Source of the DNA: Streptomyces formicae
GTDB taxonomy: Bacteria; Actinomycetota; Actinomycetes; Streptomycetales; Streptomycetaceae
Direction of reading: 5' to 3'
Length of the DNA stretch: 64,000 bases
Assembly (NCBI RefSeq): GCF_022647665.1
Contig: NZ_CP071872.1
Span: 5,084,001-5,148,000 of the forward strand
The notes beneath the pieces were generated by a model, which saw nothing but the letters and a program-made list of their open reading frames with translations, ran no database searches and had not been told where the DNA came from. This document shows positions 23,290 through 32,642 of the stretch, in pieces. The stretch's first letter is position 1. Each line of letters begins with the position of its first letter. The position numbers and the translations under genes were made by a program.

Positions 23290-23321
23290 ATGGGGCTTCC
23301 CGCCGTGGCGGGGAGCCCCAT
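23290..23321. terminator. Bidirectional terminator after ptsI
   Basis: A 15-bp stem (atggggcttcccgcc / ggcggggagccccat, one G-T pair) with a 2-nt loop lies between the convergent ends of ptsI and the next gene. Confidence 0.85.
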
Positions 23322-23327
23322 CGGCGT

Positions 23328-24224
23328 TCAGTGGTGCGGTGGTGTGCCTGGCGGGTCGCCGAGGTCGAAGCCCGCGCGGTATTCGACGCCGGGTTCCGGG
23401 GAGAGCGGCTCACCGGTGTCCGCGTCGGTGCAGTAGGCGCTGAAGACCTCGCCTTCGGTGAGCGGGATGAGGCTGCCGCGGTGGAGGCGCCAGCCGCGGA
23501 GTTGGTCGGGGGTGTCCTGTGTGCTGGTCCGGAGCACGACTCCGCCCGGCCCTTCGAGGGCGATGCCGACGGCGAGCACCGTCGCGAATTCGGCTCCTTC
23601 GGAGGAGTCGAGGACGGCGGGGGTGTCCTTGCCGGTGGTGACGTGGAGGACCGCCAGGAGCTGTTCGTCGGCGGCGGGGATGCTGCAGACGAGGTGGTGT
23701 GTGCCGGGGCCGGCGGTGTCGATGAGGCTGAGCAGTTGGTGTGCGGCGCGGTCGAAGGCCGCGCGTCCGATGTCCTCTCCGCAGTCGGCGCAGTTGCCGA
23801 TGCCGCTGAGCACAGCGGTCGCGTACTCCCAGGTGGCCTGGCGGACCGATCGGCTGATGAGCACGGGCACGAGGTGGTCGAGGGGCTGGCCCGTGTAGGC
23901 GACGGTGGCTCCGGCGGCCGCGATCTCGGCGGTGTAGCGGCTGCGGCTGGTGGAGCTGTCCGGGTCGAGGCCGGTCTCGGTGCAGTAGTGGGCGAAGTCC
24001 TCGGGGTCGAAGAGGGCGACGGTGGTGTGGCCGCTCTGGGTGGAGAGCGTTCTGAGGAGCCTTTCGACCTGGTGGAGGTAGTCGGGATGGTCGGTGAAGC
24101 TGAAGCTGCGGTACCGGCGCATGGCGGCGAAGTCCTGCTCGTCGACGAGCAGGCCGACAGTGGCCGGGACGTCGCGGCGCAGGGCGCGCCGCATGGACTG
24201 CTGCTGGTTCTTGGTGTTCGCCAT
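23328..24224 (-). CDS. Uncharacterised actinobacterial protein
   Basis: This 298-residue soluble protein has no family I can name. It opens MANTKNQQQSMRRALRRDVP, then has a segment YRSFSFTDHPDYLHQVERLL, a lone CxxC pair in NCADCGEDIGRAAFDRAAHQ (possible metal or redox site), and a C-terminal region rich in beta strands (LLAVLHVTTGKDTPAVLD, LRGWRLHRGSLIPLTEGEVF). ATG 24224 was chosen for the agggggaa upstream. An orthologue sits next to ptsI in S. coelicolor, so the position is conserved, but nothing ties it to sugar transport. Confidence 0.8.
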   Translation of the reverse strand: MANTKNQQQSMRRALRRDVPATVGLLVDEQDFAAMRRYRSFSFTDHPDYLHQVERLLRTLSTQSGHTTVALFDPEDFAHYCTETGLDPDSSTSRSRYTAEIAAAGATVAYTGQPLDHLVPVLISRSVRQATWEYATAVLSGIGNCADCGEDIGRAAFDRAAHQLLSLIDTAGPGTHHLVCSIPAADEQLLAVLHVTTGKDTPAVLDSSEGAEFATVLAVGIALEGPGGVVLRTSTQDTPDQLRGWRLHRGSLIPLTEGEVFSAYCTDADTGEPLSPEPGVEYRAGFDLGDPPGTPPHH

Positions 24225-24330
24225 GATTCCCCCTGGTTCCCCGTGATCCCCGTGGGCGCTGTTGCCAGTGCTCACTCACCGTAACCGTGAGCACTGACAA
24301 CGCGTCCGTGACCGGGGTGGGGAGCGGGGT

Positions 24331-26307
24331 TCAGGAGCGTGTGCGCGCCAGTTCCTCGTAGAAGCGGAGCAGCTCGATGTTGTCGACGGAGCCCGGGTTC
24401 ACGGCCTTGGCGAGGGCGGTGCCCTGGAGCAGGCGCTTGACGGGGACTTCGATGCGCTTGCCGGTGAGGGTGTGCGGGACGCCGGGGACTTCGATGATGT
24501 CGTCGGGGACGTGGCGGGGGGAGAGCTGTTCGCGGATAGTGCGCTTGATGCGTTCGCGCAGGTCGTCGTCGAGGGTGGCGCCGGGTGCGAGGTGGACGAA
24601 GAGCGGCATCCAGTAGCCGCCGTCGGGTTCTTCGAGGCCGATGACGAGGGACTCGCGGATTTCCGGGAGCCGTTCGACGGCCTCGTAGATGTCGGCGGAG
24701 CCCATGCGCACGCCCTGCCGGTTCAGGGTGGAGTCGGAGCGGCCGTGGATGATGACGGAGCCGTGATCGGTGAGGGTGATCCAGTCTCCGTGCCGCCAGA
24801 CGCCGGGGTACATCTCGAAGTAGCTGTCGCGGTAGCGGCTGCCGTCGGGGTCGTTCCAGAAGTGGATGGGCATGGACGGCATGGGGTTGGTGACGACGAG
24901 TTCGCCGACCTCGCCGGTGAGCGGCTTGCCATGCGGGTCCCAGGCCTGGAGGTCGGTGCCGAGGCAGGGTGCCTGGAGTTCGCCGATGTGGACAGGGAGC
25001 GTGGGGACGGCGCCGGCGAAGCAGGAGCACACGTCGGTGCCTCCGCTGACGGAGGCGATCCACAGGTCTTCCCTGACCTCGTCGTGGAGCCAGCGGAAGC
25101 CGTCGGGCGGGAGCGGGGAGCCGGTGGTGGCGACGCACTGGATCCGGGAGAGGTCGTGGTCGCGGCCGGGGTGCACGCCGGCTTTGCGGCAGGCCATGAC
25201 GTAGGCGGCGGAGGTGCCGAAGAGGGTGGCTCCGGTGCGTTCGGCGATGGCCCACTGGGCACCGGTCTCGGGGTAGCCGGGGCTGCCGTCGTAGAGGATG
25301 ACGGTGGTGCCGGTGAGGAGGCCGGAGACGAGGAAGTTCCACATCATCCAGCCGGTGGAGGTGTACCAGAAGAAGCGGTCTCCGGGGCCGAGGTCGCAGT
25401 GCAGGCCGAGCTGTTTGAAGTGCTCGATGAGGATGCCGCCCTGGGACTGGACGATGGCCTTGGGCAGGCCGGTGGTGCCGGAGGAGTAGAGCACCCACAG
25501 GGGGTGGTCGAACGGGACCTGTTCGAAGACGGGCTCGGTGTCCGACGAGGTGAGGTCGGACCAGGCGAGGGCGCCTTCGGGGGCGGGGGTGCCGAGCAGC
25601 GGGATGTGGACAACGGCCCGCAGGGTGGGGAGTTCGCGGCGCAGTTCGGCGACGGTGTCGCGGCGGTCGTGTTCCTTGCCGCCGTAGCGGTAGCCGTCGA
25701 CGGTGAAGAGGACGACGGGTTCGACCTGCTGGAACCGGTCGAGGACGCTGCGGGCGCCGAAGTCGGGGGCGCAGGAGGTCCAGACGGCGCCGACGGCGGC
25801 GGTGGCGAGCAGGGCGGTGACGGCTTGCGGGATGTTGGGCAGGTAGCCGCTGACGCGGTCGCCGGGGCGTACGCCGAGGGCGCGCAGTTCGGCGGCGAGT
25901 GAGCCGACCTGTCGGCGGAGCTCGGACCAGCTGACGAGGGTCGGCTCATGTGCCTCGTCCATATGGATGAGGGCCGGTTCATGGCTGTGTGCCGGGTCTT
26001 CGGCGGTGCGCAGGGCGTGCTCGGCGTAGTTGAGGGTGGCGCCGGTGAACCACTGGGCGCCGGGCATGGTGCGCTCGCCCAGGATGCGCTCATACGGTGT
26101 GGAAAACCGTACGTCGAACCAGTCGGCGACGGCCTTCCAGAAGGTTTCCAGCTCGTCCACGGACCAGCGGTGCAGTGCCGGGTAGCCCCCGTCGGCGGGT
26201 GCGCCGTACCGCTCGGCTGCCCATGCCTGGAAGCGGGTGATCCGGGCGGCGGCGATGCGGTCGGCGTCCGGCTGCCAGAGGGGGGCAGGGTTCGCTGCTG
26301 AGGTCAT
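24331..26307 (-). CDS. Acetoacetate-CoA ligase
   Basis: This 658-residue adenylate-forming enzyme activates acetoacetate (or a similar short keto acid) to its CoA ester via an acyl-AMP. The length and the N-terminal cap (WQPDADRIAAARITRFQAWA) fit acetoacetyl-CoA synthetases rather than acetyl-CoA synthetase. The ATP loop is LYSSGTTGLPKAIVQSQGG, the adenine-binding stretch is SVSGGTDVCSCF, and the C-terminal catalytic lysine is in HTLTGKRIEVPVKRLLQG, a site typically acetylated. ATG 26307 is preceded by gggag. It is divergent from the GH31 gene with 260 bp between. It would feed ketone bodies or storage-derived acetoacetate into central metabolism. Confidence 0.92.
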   Translation of the reverse strand: MTSAANPAPLWQPDADRIAAARITRFQAWAAERYGAPADGGYPALHRWSVDELETFWKAVADWFDVRFSTPYERILGERTMPGAQWFTGATLNYAEHALRTAEDPAHSHEPALIHMDEAHEPTLVSWSELRRQVGSLAAELRALGVRPGDRVSGYLPNIPQAVTALLATAAVGAVWTSCAPDFGARSVLDRFQQVEPVVLFTVDGYRYGGKEHDRRDTVAELRRELPTLRAVVHIPLLGTPAPEGALAWSDLTSSDTEPVFEQVPFDHPLWVLYSSGTTGLPKAIVQSQGGILIEHFKQLGLHCDLGPGDRFFWYTSTGWMMWNFLVSGLLTGTTVILYDGSPGYPETGAQWAIAERTGATLFGTSAAYVMACRKAGVHPGRDHDLSRIQCVATTGSPLPPDGFRWLHDEVREDLWIASVSGGTDVCSCFAGAVPTLPVHIGELQAPCLGTDLQAWDPHGKPLTGEVGELVVTNPMPSMPIHFWNDPDGSRYRDSYFEMYPGVWRHGDWITLTDHGSVIIHGRSDSTLNRQGVRMGSADIYEAVERLPEIRESLVIGLEEPDGGYWMPLFVHLAPGATLDDDLRERIKRTIREQLSPRHVPDDIIEVPGVPHTLTGKRIEVPVKRLLQGTALAKAVNPGSVDNIELLRFYEELARTRS

Positions 26308-26567
26308 GGGGCGGCTCCCGGGCGGCTGTGGCTCTCGCTGTGTGGCTCTGCGCATGGTTGCGCGTGGTTGTGCGTGGTGGCGGGTCCGCGCACGGGCGTG
26401 GGTGTGCGCGTGACGCGGCTGACGCTCACAGGGACGATGCCATGTGATCGTCTTGTGCACCAGGGGTCCCCACCCATGGTCGAAGGGCTGGATGTGTGCT
26501 CCGACCACGGGTGAACGGGAGTTGAACGGAGCCCGCCAAACCCCTGGTGGATGGCAGGGTGAGCAGC

Positions 26568-28924
26568 ATGAACGGTCGTGGACTGGGGCGCTCGGTGAAA
26601 GTGTTCGGGACGGTGCAGGGGCTGCGCGCGGCGCGCGCCGCGTGGCGGCAGAGACGTACGGACGCGTGGGGTCTGCCGGCGCGGGGGGCGGAGCGCGCGC
26701 GGGTGCCGGGTGCCGTGGTGGGTGCCGAGCCGCTTCCGGGTGGCGGCGTGGTCCGGTTCGCTCGTTCGGAGCTGCGGGTGCGGGTCGCGGCGGGCGGGAG
26801 CGTCTTCTGGGGGTGGGACGGTGCGGAGCCCGAGCCGTCGTACGCGCTGGCGGGCCGGTTGCCCGAGGCCGATCCGCGGGCCCAGTTGGAGCCCGACAAG
26901 GACGGCGGCTGGCGGGTCGTGTCGGAGCGGGTGACGGTGGCGGTGTCGCGCCACGGCGCGGTGGAGATCCGTACGCCGGGTGGGGTCGTGCTGCGCCGGG
27001 ATCTGCCGCCGCGCTGGTGGGAGCCGGTGGCCGGGGGCCCGGCGCGCTGGTTGCAGCGCTCCGAGGTGGCGGCGGACGCGCGGTTCTTCGGGCTGGGCGG
27101 GCGGTCGTCGGGGCCGCGTCTGCGGGACGGCACGTACCGGCTGTGGAACACCGATCCGCGCGGCAGTTTCGAGCCGGGCGACGATCCGCTGTACATCACG
27201 ATGCCGGTGCAGCTGGTGGTCTCGGACGCGGGCACGCATCTGACGTTCATCGACAACTCCTGGGAGGGCCGGGTCACCCTGCGCGAGGGCGAGGAGGGTG
27301 CGGGTTCGGGTCACGACCGGCCGGGTACCTGCGAGGTCCGGGTGGCCGGCGGGCCGCTGCGCGGCTGGGTGCTGGTGGGCACGCCGGCGCGGGTGCTGCG
27401 CGGCTGGACGGCGCTCACGGGGGCGCCCGCGCTCCCCCGTCGTGGGCGCTCGGGGCGCAGCACGCGCGCTGGGGCTTCGGCAGTGAGCGGGAGGTCCGCC
27501 GGGTGGTGGCGGGCTACCGGGAGCGAGGGCTTCCGCTGTCGGCGGTGCATCTCGACATCGACCACTACGACGGGTACCGGGTCTTCACGGTCGACCGTGC
27601 GCGCTTTCCCGATCTGCCGGGGCTGGCGAAGGAGCTGCGTGCGGCGGGGGTGCGGCTGGTGTCGATCGTCGATCCGGCGGTGAAGGCGGAGCCGGGCAGT
27701 GCCGTGTACGACAGCGGTTCGGCGGCCGGGGCGTTCGTGCGGGACGCGCGGGGGCGCGAGGTGCGCGGTGAGGTGTGGCCGGGTGAGTGCGTGTATCCGG
27801 ACTTCACCGATCCCGAGGTCCGTGAGTGGTGGGGCGGGCTGTACGAGGAGCGGCTCGCGCAGGGCTTTTCCGGCGTGTGGCACGACATGAACGAGCCGGT
27901 GTCCTTCGCCCCGTTCGGTGACATGACGTTGCCGCGCTCGGCCCGGCATGTGCTGGAGGGCCGCGGGGGTGATCATCGTGAGGCGCACAACGTGTACGGG
28001 CTGGCGATGGCGCGGGCGGGGTACGAAGGGCTGCGGCGGTTGCGGCCGGACGAGCGGCCGTTCCTGTTCTCGCGCTCGGGGTGGGCGGGGATGCAGCGGT
28101 ACGGCGGGACGTGGTCCGGCGATGTGTCGACGGGCTGGCCGGGTCTGCGGGCGTCGCTGTCGCTGGTGCTGGGGCTCGGCCTGTGTGGAGTTCCCTATTC
28201 CGGTCCGGATGTCGGCGGTTTCGACGGCAGTCCGTCGCCGGAGCTGTATCTGCGCTGGTTCCAGCTCGGCGCCTATCTGCCGCTGTTCCGTACGCATGCG
28301 GCGATCGACGCCGGGCGCAGGGAGCCGTGGGAGTTCGGTCCGCAGGTCCTCGGGCATGCGAAGGCGGCGATGCTCGAACGGGAGCGGCTGCGTCCGTATT
28401 TCATGACCCTGGCGCAGCTCGCGCGGCTCACCGGGGCGCCCTACGTGCGTCCCTTGTGGTGGGGTGCGCCGGAGGACCGGGCGCTGCGGGACTGCGAGGA
28501 TGCGTTTCTGCTGGGGGATGCGCTGCTGGTCGCGCCGGTGCTGGCGCGGGGCACGGACCGGCGGGCGGTGCGGCTGCCGCGCGGGTGGTGGTACGACACG
28601 GTGACCGGGGAGGCGTACGAGGGTCCGGGGCAGGTGCTGCTGGATGCGCCGTTGTCGCGGATTCCGGTGCTGGCACGGGCGGGTGCGGTGATTCCGGTGC
28701 GCGGTGAGGACGGCGGGACGGAGCTGGAGGTGTGGGCCCCGGCGGCCGGGCGCTCCGGCGGTGGCCTGGTCGTCGAGGACTCGGGGGACGTCTCGGCGGT
28801 GCCCGTGGTGGAGCGGTACGCGTCACGGCTGGTGGGCGGCCGGGTCGTGGTGGAGAGAGTCACGGAGGGCGGGGTGGCGGAGGCGGAGCGGCCGGTGCGG
28901 GTGCGAGGGTTGGACGCCGTCTAG
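26568..28924 (+). pseudogene. Glycoside hydrolase family 31 (alpha-glucosidase type), frameshifted
   Basis: Two overlapping reading frames together make one GH31 enzyme of about 785 residues. The first (from ATG 26568, agggtg upstream; GTG 26559 also possible) encodes the N-terminal beta-sandwich and reads in register up to WTALTGAPALP. From about 27439 the homologous sequence continues in another frame as PSWALGAQHARWGFGSEREV. The switch falls in the run ccccc at 27434-27438, where one extra C would restore a single frame. The catalytic nucleophile is Asp in VWHDMNEPVSF (codon 27884) and the acid/base is Asp in TWSGDVST (codon 28121). As written the product would be truncated at 27683. A sequencing indel is as likely as a true mutation. 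No signal peptide is present, so intracellular maltooligosaccharide breakdown is likely. Confidence 0.88.
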
Positions 28925-28979
28925 GGGCGTCTAGGGGGCGTGTTCACGTCCCTTCTGCCCGGCGGTCGCTCCGGTGCTG

Positions 28980-29004
28980 AAGGACGCGTCGAGGACGCGT
29001 CCTT
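28980..29004. terminator. Terminator between GH31 and Nudix genes
   Basis: An 11-bp perfect stem (aaggacgcgtc / gacgcgtcctt) with a 3-nt loop starts at the Nudix stop codon and follows the GH31 stop by 55 bp, serving both converging genes. Confidence 0.85.
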
Positions 29005-29576
29005 CAGCCGTAGTCGCCCGCGAACCAGCGCCGTGCCGCCACGGTGTGCAGGGGGAAGGCCAGTTCGGCCGGTTCGTGCAGGAGGTGCCAGCCTTCGGTC
29101 TCCTCGGTCGGGGACGAATGCGGGAGCGCTGCCGCGGGCCGTTCGGGCAGCAGGCCGAAGAGGAGCAGATGCCCGCCGGATGAGCTGAGGGCGTCGGCGA
29201 GCCGGACGTCGTCATGGGCGGCTTCGATGCCGGTCTCCTCCTTGAGCTCGCGGACGACGGCGTGCCGCCAGTCCTCGGCCCGGTCGATGAAGCCGCCGGG
29301 CAGCGCGATCCCGCCGCGCTGCGGCTCGATGGTGCGGGTGATGACGACGAGTCCGGTGCCGCGCGCGGTGGCGGCGGGCACCAGGGCGACGGCGACGGGA
29401 AGCGGATTGCGGTACGCAACGTCCGCGCAGACGGCGCAGGTGCGGGGCCAGCCGGTGGCGCCGGCCGGGTAGGGGGCCCCGCAGCTGGAGCAGTGCGAGT
29501 CCTTCACGGGGACGGGGGCGGGGGCGTCGCCGCCACCAGGGGCGGGGGTCGGTGTGGGCGCGTTGGGCTCGGTCAC
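29004..29576 (-). CDS. Nudix hydrolase with N-terminal zinc ribbon
   Basis: The 190-residue protein has a Pro/Ala-rich start, a zinc ribbon (HCSSCGAPYP, then RTCAVC; about residues 28-50) and a Nudix domain with the complete box GFIDRAEDWRHAVVRELKEETGI. It would hydrolyse a nucleoside diphosphate linked to another moiety; the ribbon recalls NudC-like enzymes, but the NudC SQPWPFPxS motif is absent and the substrate cannot be called. The start is the GTG at 29576 without a strong ribosome-binding site. It converges on GH31 with a shared terminator. Confidence 0.88.
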   Translation of the reverse strand: MTEPNAPTPTPAPGGGDAPAPVPVKDSHCSSCGAPYPAGATGWPRTCAVCADVAYRNPLPVAVALVPAATARGTGLVVITRTIEPQRGGIALPGGFIDRAEDWRHAVVRELKEETGIEAAHDDVRLADALSSSGGHLLLFGLLPERPAAALPHSSPTEETEGWHLLHEPAELAFPLHTVAARRWFAGDYG

Positions 29577-29613
29577 ACGCGGACTGTACGGGAGACCGAG
29601 CCCGGTCAGCCCG

Positions 29614-30420
29614 TCACGGTCGCGCCAGTGACCTCCAGGACACGGGGAAGTCGAAGTAGGTGTCGGGGAAGAGCTCGGGCTTGTGCGTGAAGTGCCACCA
29701 TTCTTCAGGCAGGTTGACGAATCCGACGCCGGCGAGGGTCGTCTTGAGGAGCTGGCGGTTGGCGCGCTGCTCGCCCTGGATGCGGGGGTCGTCGGTGTGC
29801 GAGAGCGTGTCGAAGCAGTCGAATCCGGTGCCCATGTCGACTGAGTTGTCAGGGAACCGTTCGTTCTGCGGCGCGTAGCAGGGGACCAGCTTCTCGCCGG
29901 GGACGTAGGGACGGGTCCCCTCGGCGGGGAGTTTCACGAGGGTCAGGTCGACGGTGCTGCCGCGGCTGTGACCCGACTTCTCGGCGATGTAACCGTCCTC
30001 GAACAGCCTCGATTTGTCGACCTGGGGATAGAACTCCTCTTTCATGCGTTCGTCGTCGAGGTCCTTGGCCCAGCGGACGAAGTGGTCGACGGCGCGCTGC
30101 GGCCGGTAGCAGTCGTAGACCTTGAGGGAGTAGCCCTGGCGCAGCAGTTGGCGCTGGGCGCGCTGGAGGGCCTGGGCGGCGGGGCGGGTGAGGATGCAGA
30201 CGGGCTGCCGGTACCCGTCGATCGGTTCGCCGATGAAGTCGTGCGCGGTGGTGTAGCGCATCTCCTGGATGACCGTCGGTGCGACGGAGCGCAGCGCGAC
30301 GAACTCCTGCGGGGCGCTCGGCTCGGGGGTCGCCCGGGCTGCGGGCGAGGTGGCGGTGACGGCGAGCAGGGCGGCGGCGGTGAGGGCCAGGGCGCGGAAT
30401 GCGGAAGCGAGTCCTCTCAT
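29614..30420 (-). CDS. Secreted D-alanyl-D-alanine dipeptidase, VanX/DdpX type (peptidase M15D)
   Basis: This zinc enzyme cleaves D-Ala-D-Ala. The 268-residue precursor has a clear signal peptide (MRGLASAFRALALTAAALLA, cleavage near ARA-TPEP). Zinc ligands are visible at VanX spacing: His151 and Asp158 in GHSRGSTVDL, and His243 with catalytic Glu240 in EEWWHF. Arg107 in YDCYRPQRAV matches the VanX oxyanion arginine. Cytoplasmic VanX removes the dipeptide pool for vancomycin resistance. This exported form instead probably recycles D-Ala-D-Ala from the wall; no vanHA genes are nearby. ATG 30420 is preferred over two GTGs 6-9 nt upstream because of the signal peptide; the ribosome-binding site is weak. 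Confidence 0.9.
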   Translation of the reverse strand: MRGLASAFRALALTAAALLAVTATSPAARATPEPSAPQEFVALRSVAPTVIQEMRYTTAHDFIGEPIDGYRQPVCILTRPAAQALQRAQRQLLRQGYSLKVYDCYRPQRAVDHFVRWAKDLDDERMKEEFYPQVDKSRLFEDGYIAEKSGHSRGSTVDLTLVKLPAEGTRPYVPGEKLVPCYAPQNERFPDNSVDMGTGFDCFDTLSHTDDPRIQGEQRANRQLLKTTLAGVGFVNLPEEWWHFTHKPELFPDTYFDFPVSWRSLARP

Positions 30421-30600
30421 GCGCACCACCGTCTATCAGGAACGGGCGGCCGGAACCACCCAACCCCGTGGGTTCCGGCGGCCCGCCCCACAGGTGTCGG
30501 ACGCGGTGGAGCAGCGTCCGGTTCTGGCCGTGCCCGGATCTGGTGGGCGTCCCGGTCGCGTGGCACACTTCTGACGTTCCGTCAGATTGGAGGGTCGGTC

Positions 30601-31056
30601 GTGGCGCGCACGCGTACGCCCGTGGTGGCCGGATGGTTCACCGAGGGCGCGGAGGAGAGGGAGTTCAGACTCCTGGGCACTCGCTGCACCGCCTGCTCCG
30701 TGGTGTACTTCCCGCGCGAGGACGCGTACTGCCGCAATCCCGGCTGCGCGGGCGGCGGCGAACTGGCGGAGGCGGCCCTGTCCGAACGGGGACACGTGTG
30801 GTCGTACACGGACGGGCGGTACCGGCCGCCGGCGCCGTACGTCTCGGACCCGGATGCCGAATGGGAGCCGTACACACTGGTCGCGGTCGAGCTCGAGGAG
30901 GAACGCATGGTGGTCCTCGGGCAGGCGGCGCCGGGCGTGACCGTCGCCGACCTCGCGGTCGGCATGGAGGTCGAGGTGGTGCCGGGGATCCTCGACGAGG
31001 ACGCGGGGACCACCTGGACGACCTGGCACTGGCGGCCGGTCGGGGGTGCCCGATGA
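30601..31056 (+). CDS. DUF35 OB-fold protein with rubredoxin-like zinc ribbon
   Basis: This 151-residue protein has a zinc ribbon (Cys29, Cys32, Cys44, Cys49) followed by an OB fold (GHVWSYTDGRYRPPAPYV, PYTLVAVELEEERMVVLGQA). Such proteins partner thiolase-like lipid-transfer proteins, in steroid side-chain degradation forming hydratase or retro-aldolase complexes (ChsH2-Ltp2) that bind acyl-CoA. The GTG at 30601 has ggaggg at 7 nt. Its stop overlaps the ATG of the thiolase-like gene (ATGA), so the two are made in equal amounts. Confidence 0.88.
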   Translation: MARTRTPVVAGWFTEGAEEREFRLLGTRCTACSVVYFPREDAYCRNPGCAGGGELAEAALSERGHVWSYTDGRYRPPAPYVSDPDAEWEPYTLVAVELEEERMVVLGQAAPGVTVADLAVGMEVEVVPGILDEDAGTTWTTWHWRPVGGAR

Positions 31057-32243
31057 CCGGTGACGTCGCCGTTCTCGGCACCGGGATGCACCCATGGGGC
31101 AAATGGGGGCGGAGCTTCGTCGAGTACGGGACCGTCGCGGCCCGTGCCGCGCTCGCGGACGCCGGTGTCGGCTGGCGGGACGTCCAGTCGGTGGTCGGCG
31201 CGGACACGGTACGCGGCGGATACCCCGGGTACGTGGCCGGTGCCACATTCGCCCGGGCGCTCGGCTGGCAGGGTGCACGGGTCACGAGTGTGTACGCCGC
31301 GTGCGCGTCCGGCGCCCAGGCCATCGGCACCGCCCGGGCGCAGATCCTCGCGGGCATGGCGGACGTCGTCCTGGTCGTGGGCGCCGACTCCGCGCCCAAG
31401 GGGTTCTTCGCACCGGCGGGCGGCGACCGTCCCGACGATCCGGACTGGCTGCGCTTCCGGGTGCTCGGCGCCACGAACCCGGCGTACTTCGCGCTCTACG
31501 CCCGGCGTCGCATGGCCCTGCACGGCGATACGCCGGAGGACTTCGCACAGGTCAAGGTGAAGAACGCGGCGGCCGGGGCGCTCAACCCGAACGCCCGCTA
31601 CCGCAAGCCCGTGACCGCCGACGAGGTCGCCGCATCCGCCGTCGTGGCCGATCCGCTGCGGCTGCTCGACATCTGCGCCACGTCGGACGGCGCGGCCGCA
31701 CTCGTCCTGTCGAGCATGGAGTACGCGCGCCGGCACGGGGCGGCCGATCCGGTCCGTATCCGCGCCGTCTCGACGGTCACGCCCACCTTCCCGAGAACCG
31801 TCCTCGACCTCCCCGACATCGCCACGGACTCGGCTGCCGCCGTGGAGCCGTCCGCGGTCGGCTTCCGCGAGTCGATCGCGCGCGCCGCGTACGAGGAGGC
31901 GGGGCTGGGGCCCGGGGATCTCTCGCTCGCCGAGGTGTACGACCTGTCCACGGCGCTGGAGCTGGAGTGGTACGAGGACATCGGGCTGTGCGGGGCCGGC
32001 GAGGGAGCGAAGCTGGTGCGGGAGGGCGCGACGGCGCTCGGCGGGCGCGTGCCGGTCAACGCGAGCGGGGGCCTGGCCTCGTTCGGGGAGGCGGTCCCGG
32101 CACAGGCGATCGCGCAGGTGTGCGAGCTGACCTGGCAGCTGCGGGGCACGGCGGGCGAACGGCAGGTGGCGGGAGCTCGGGCGGGGATCACCGCGAACCA
32201 GGGGCTGTTCGGTCACGGGTCGGCGGTCGTGGCGGTCCGCTGA
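31053..32243 (+). CDS. Thiolase-like lipid-transfer protein (Ltp/SCP-x type)
   Basis: The 396-residue protein has the thiolase fold with the nucleophile-position Cys84 in VYAACASGAQAIG. However, the GHPxG histidine region reads SGGLASFGEAVPAQAI and the C-terminal CxG cysteine region reads NQGLFGHGSAVVAVR, so the classical His and second Cys are missing. That is the pattern of Ltp2-like retro-aldolases rather than true thiolases. With the coupled DUF35 protein it probably acts as a two-subunit acyl-CoA enzyme in steroid or side-chain catabolism; the substrate is unknown. No TetR/KstR regulator or other steroid gene is in the window. Confidence 0.85.
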   Translation: MTGDVAVLGTGMHPWGKWGRSFVEYGTVAARAALADAGVGWRDVQSVVGADTVRGGYPGYVAGATFARALGWQGARVTSVYAACASGAQAIGTARAQILAGMADVVLVVGADSAPKGFFAPAGGDRPDDPDWLRFRVLGATNPAYFALYARRRMALHGDTPEDFAQVKVKNAAAGALNPNARYRKPVTADEVAASAVVADPLRLLDICATSDGAAALVLSSMEYARRHGAADPVRIRAVSTVTPTFPRTVLDLPDIATDSAAAVEPSAVGFRESIARAAYEEAGLGPGDLSLAEVYDLSTALELEWYEDIGLCGAGEGAKLVREGATALGGRVPVNASGGLASFGEAVPAQAIAQVCELTWQLRGTAGERQVAGARAGITANQGLFGHGSAVVAVR

Positions 32244-32293
32244 GGCTGCGCGCGCAGGGGCGGTCTGCTGTACGGCCACGTGACTCGGCGATC

Positions 32294-32327
32294 GCCGTCC
32301 CCAGGCTTTCGCCGTCCCCAGGCTTTC
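32294..32327. repeat. Two tandem 17-bp repeats in the gap before glpF
   Basis: gccgtccccaggctttc occurs twice in direct succession. The rest of the 399-bp gap (32244-32642) has a cacg/gcac-rich stretch (about 32500-32560) and no gene I can support. The glpF promoter should lie here, but I cannot pick it. Confidence 0.8.
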
Positions 32328-32642
32328 GCTCCCGCTTGGCGTTCCCTGCGGATGTGTCGAGCGCATGCCGTGAACTGCGGGTGCTGTCAGCGACCTTGAC
32401 GGTCCGGTAACAGCGGAGAAAACTGCGTCCTCGTCGGCTCGGCGGGTATCCGTCGCCGTGGTCCGGCAGGCATCCGTACGCGCCGCCCCTGCGCGCGCAC
32501 GGTCATGTGCACGCACAGTCGCACGCGCACGGTCACGCACGCTCACCACGCTCGTCACGGACGCCGAGCGGGGCTCGGGACACCTGTGCCCGCTGCCTTC
32601 GGCTCCGTAGCCATGGGAACACCACCCAGCCCAGGAGCCGCC

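Noticed and set aside
24472..25902. Long plus-strand frame antisense to the acetoacetyl-CoA synthetase
   Set aside because: Gly/Val/Ala-rich shadow with no domain; the minus strand has a complete enzyme.
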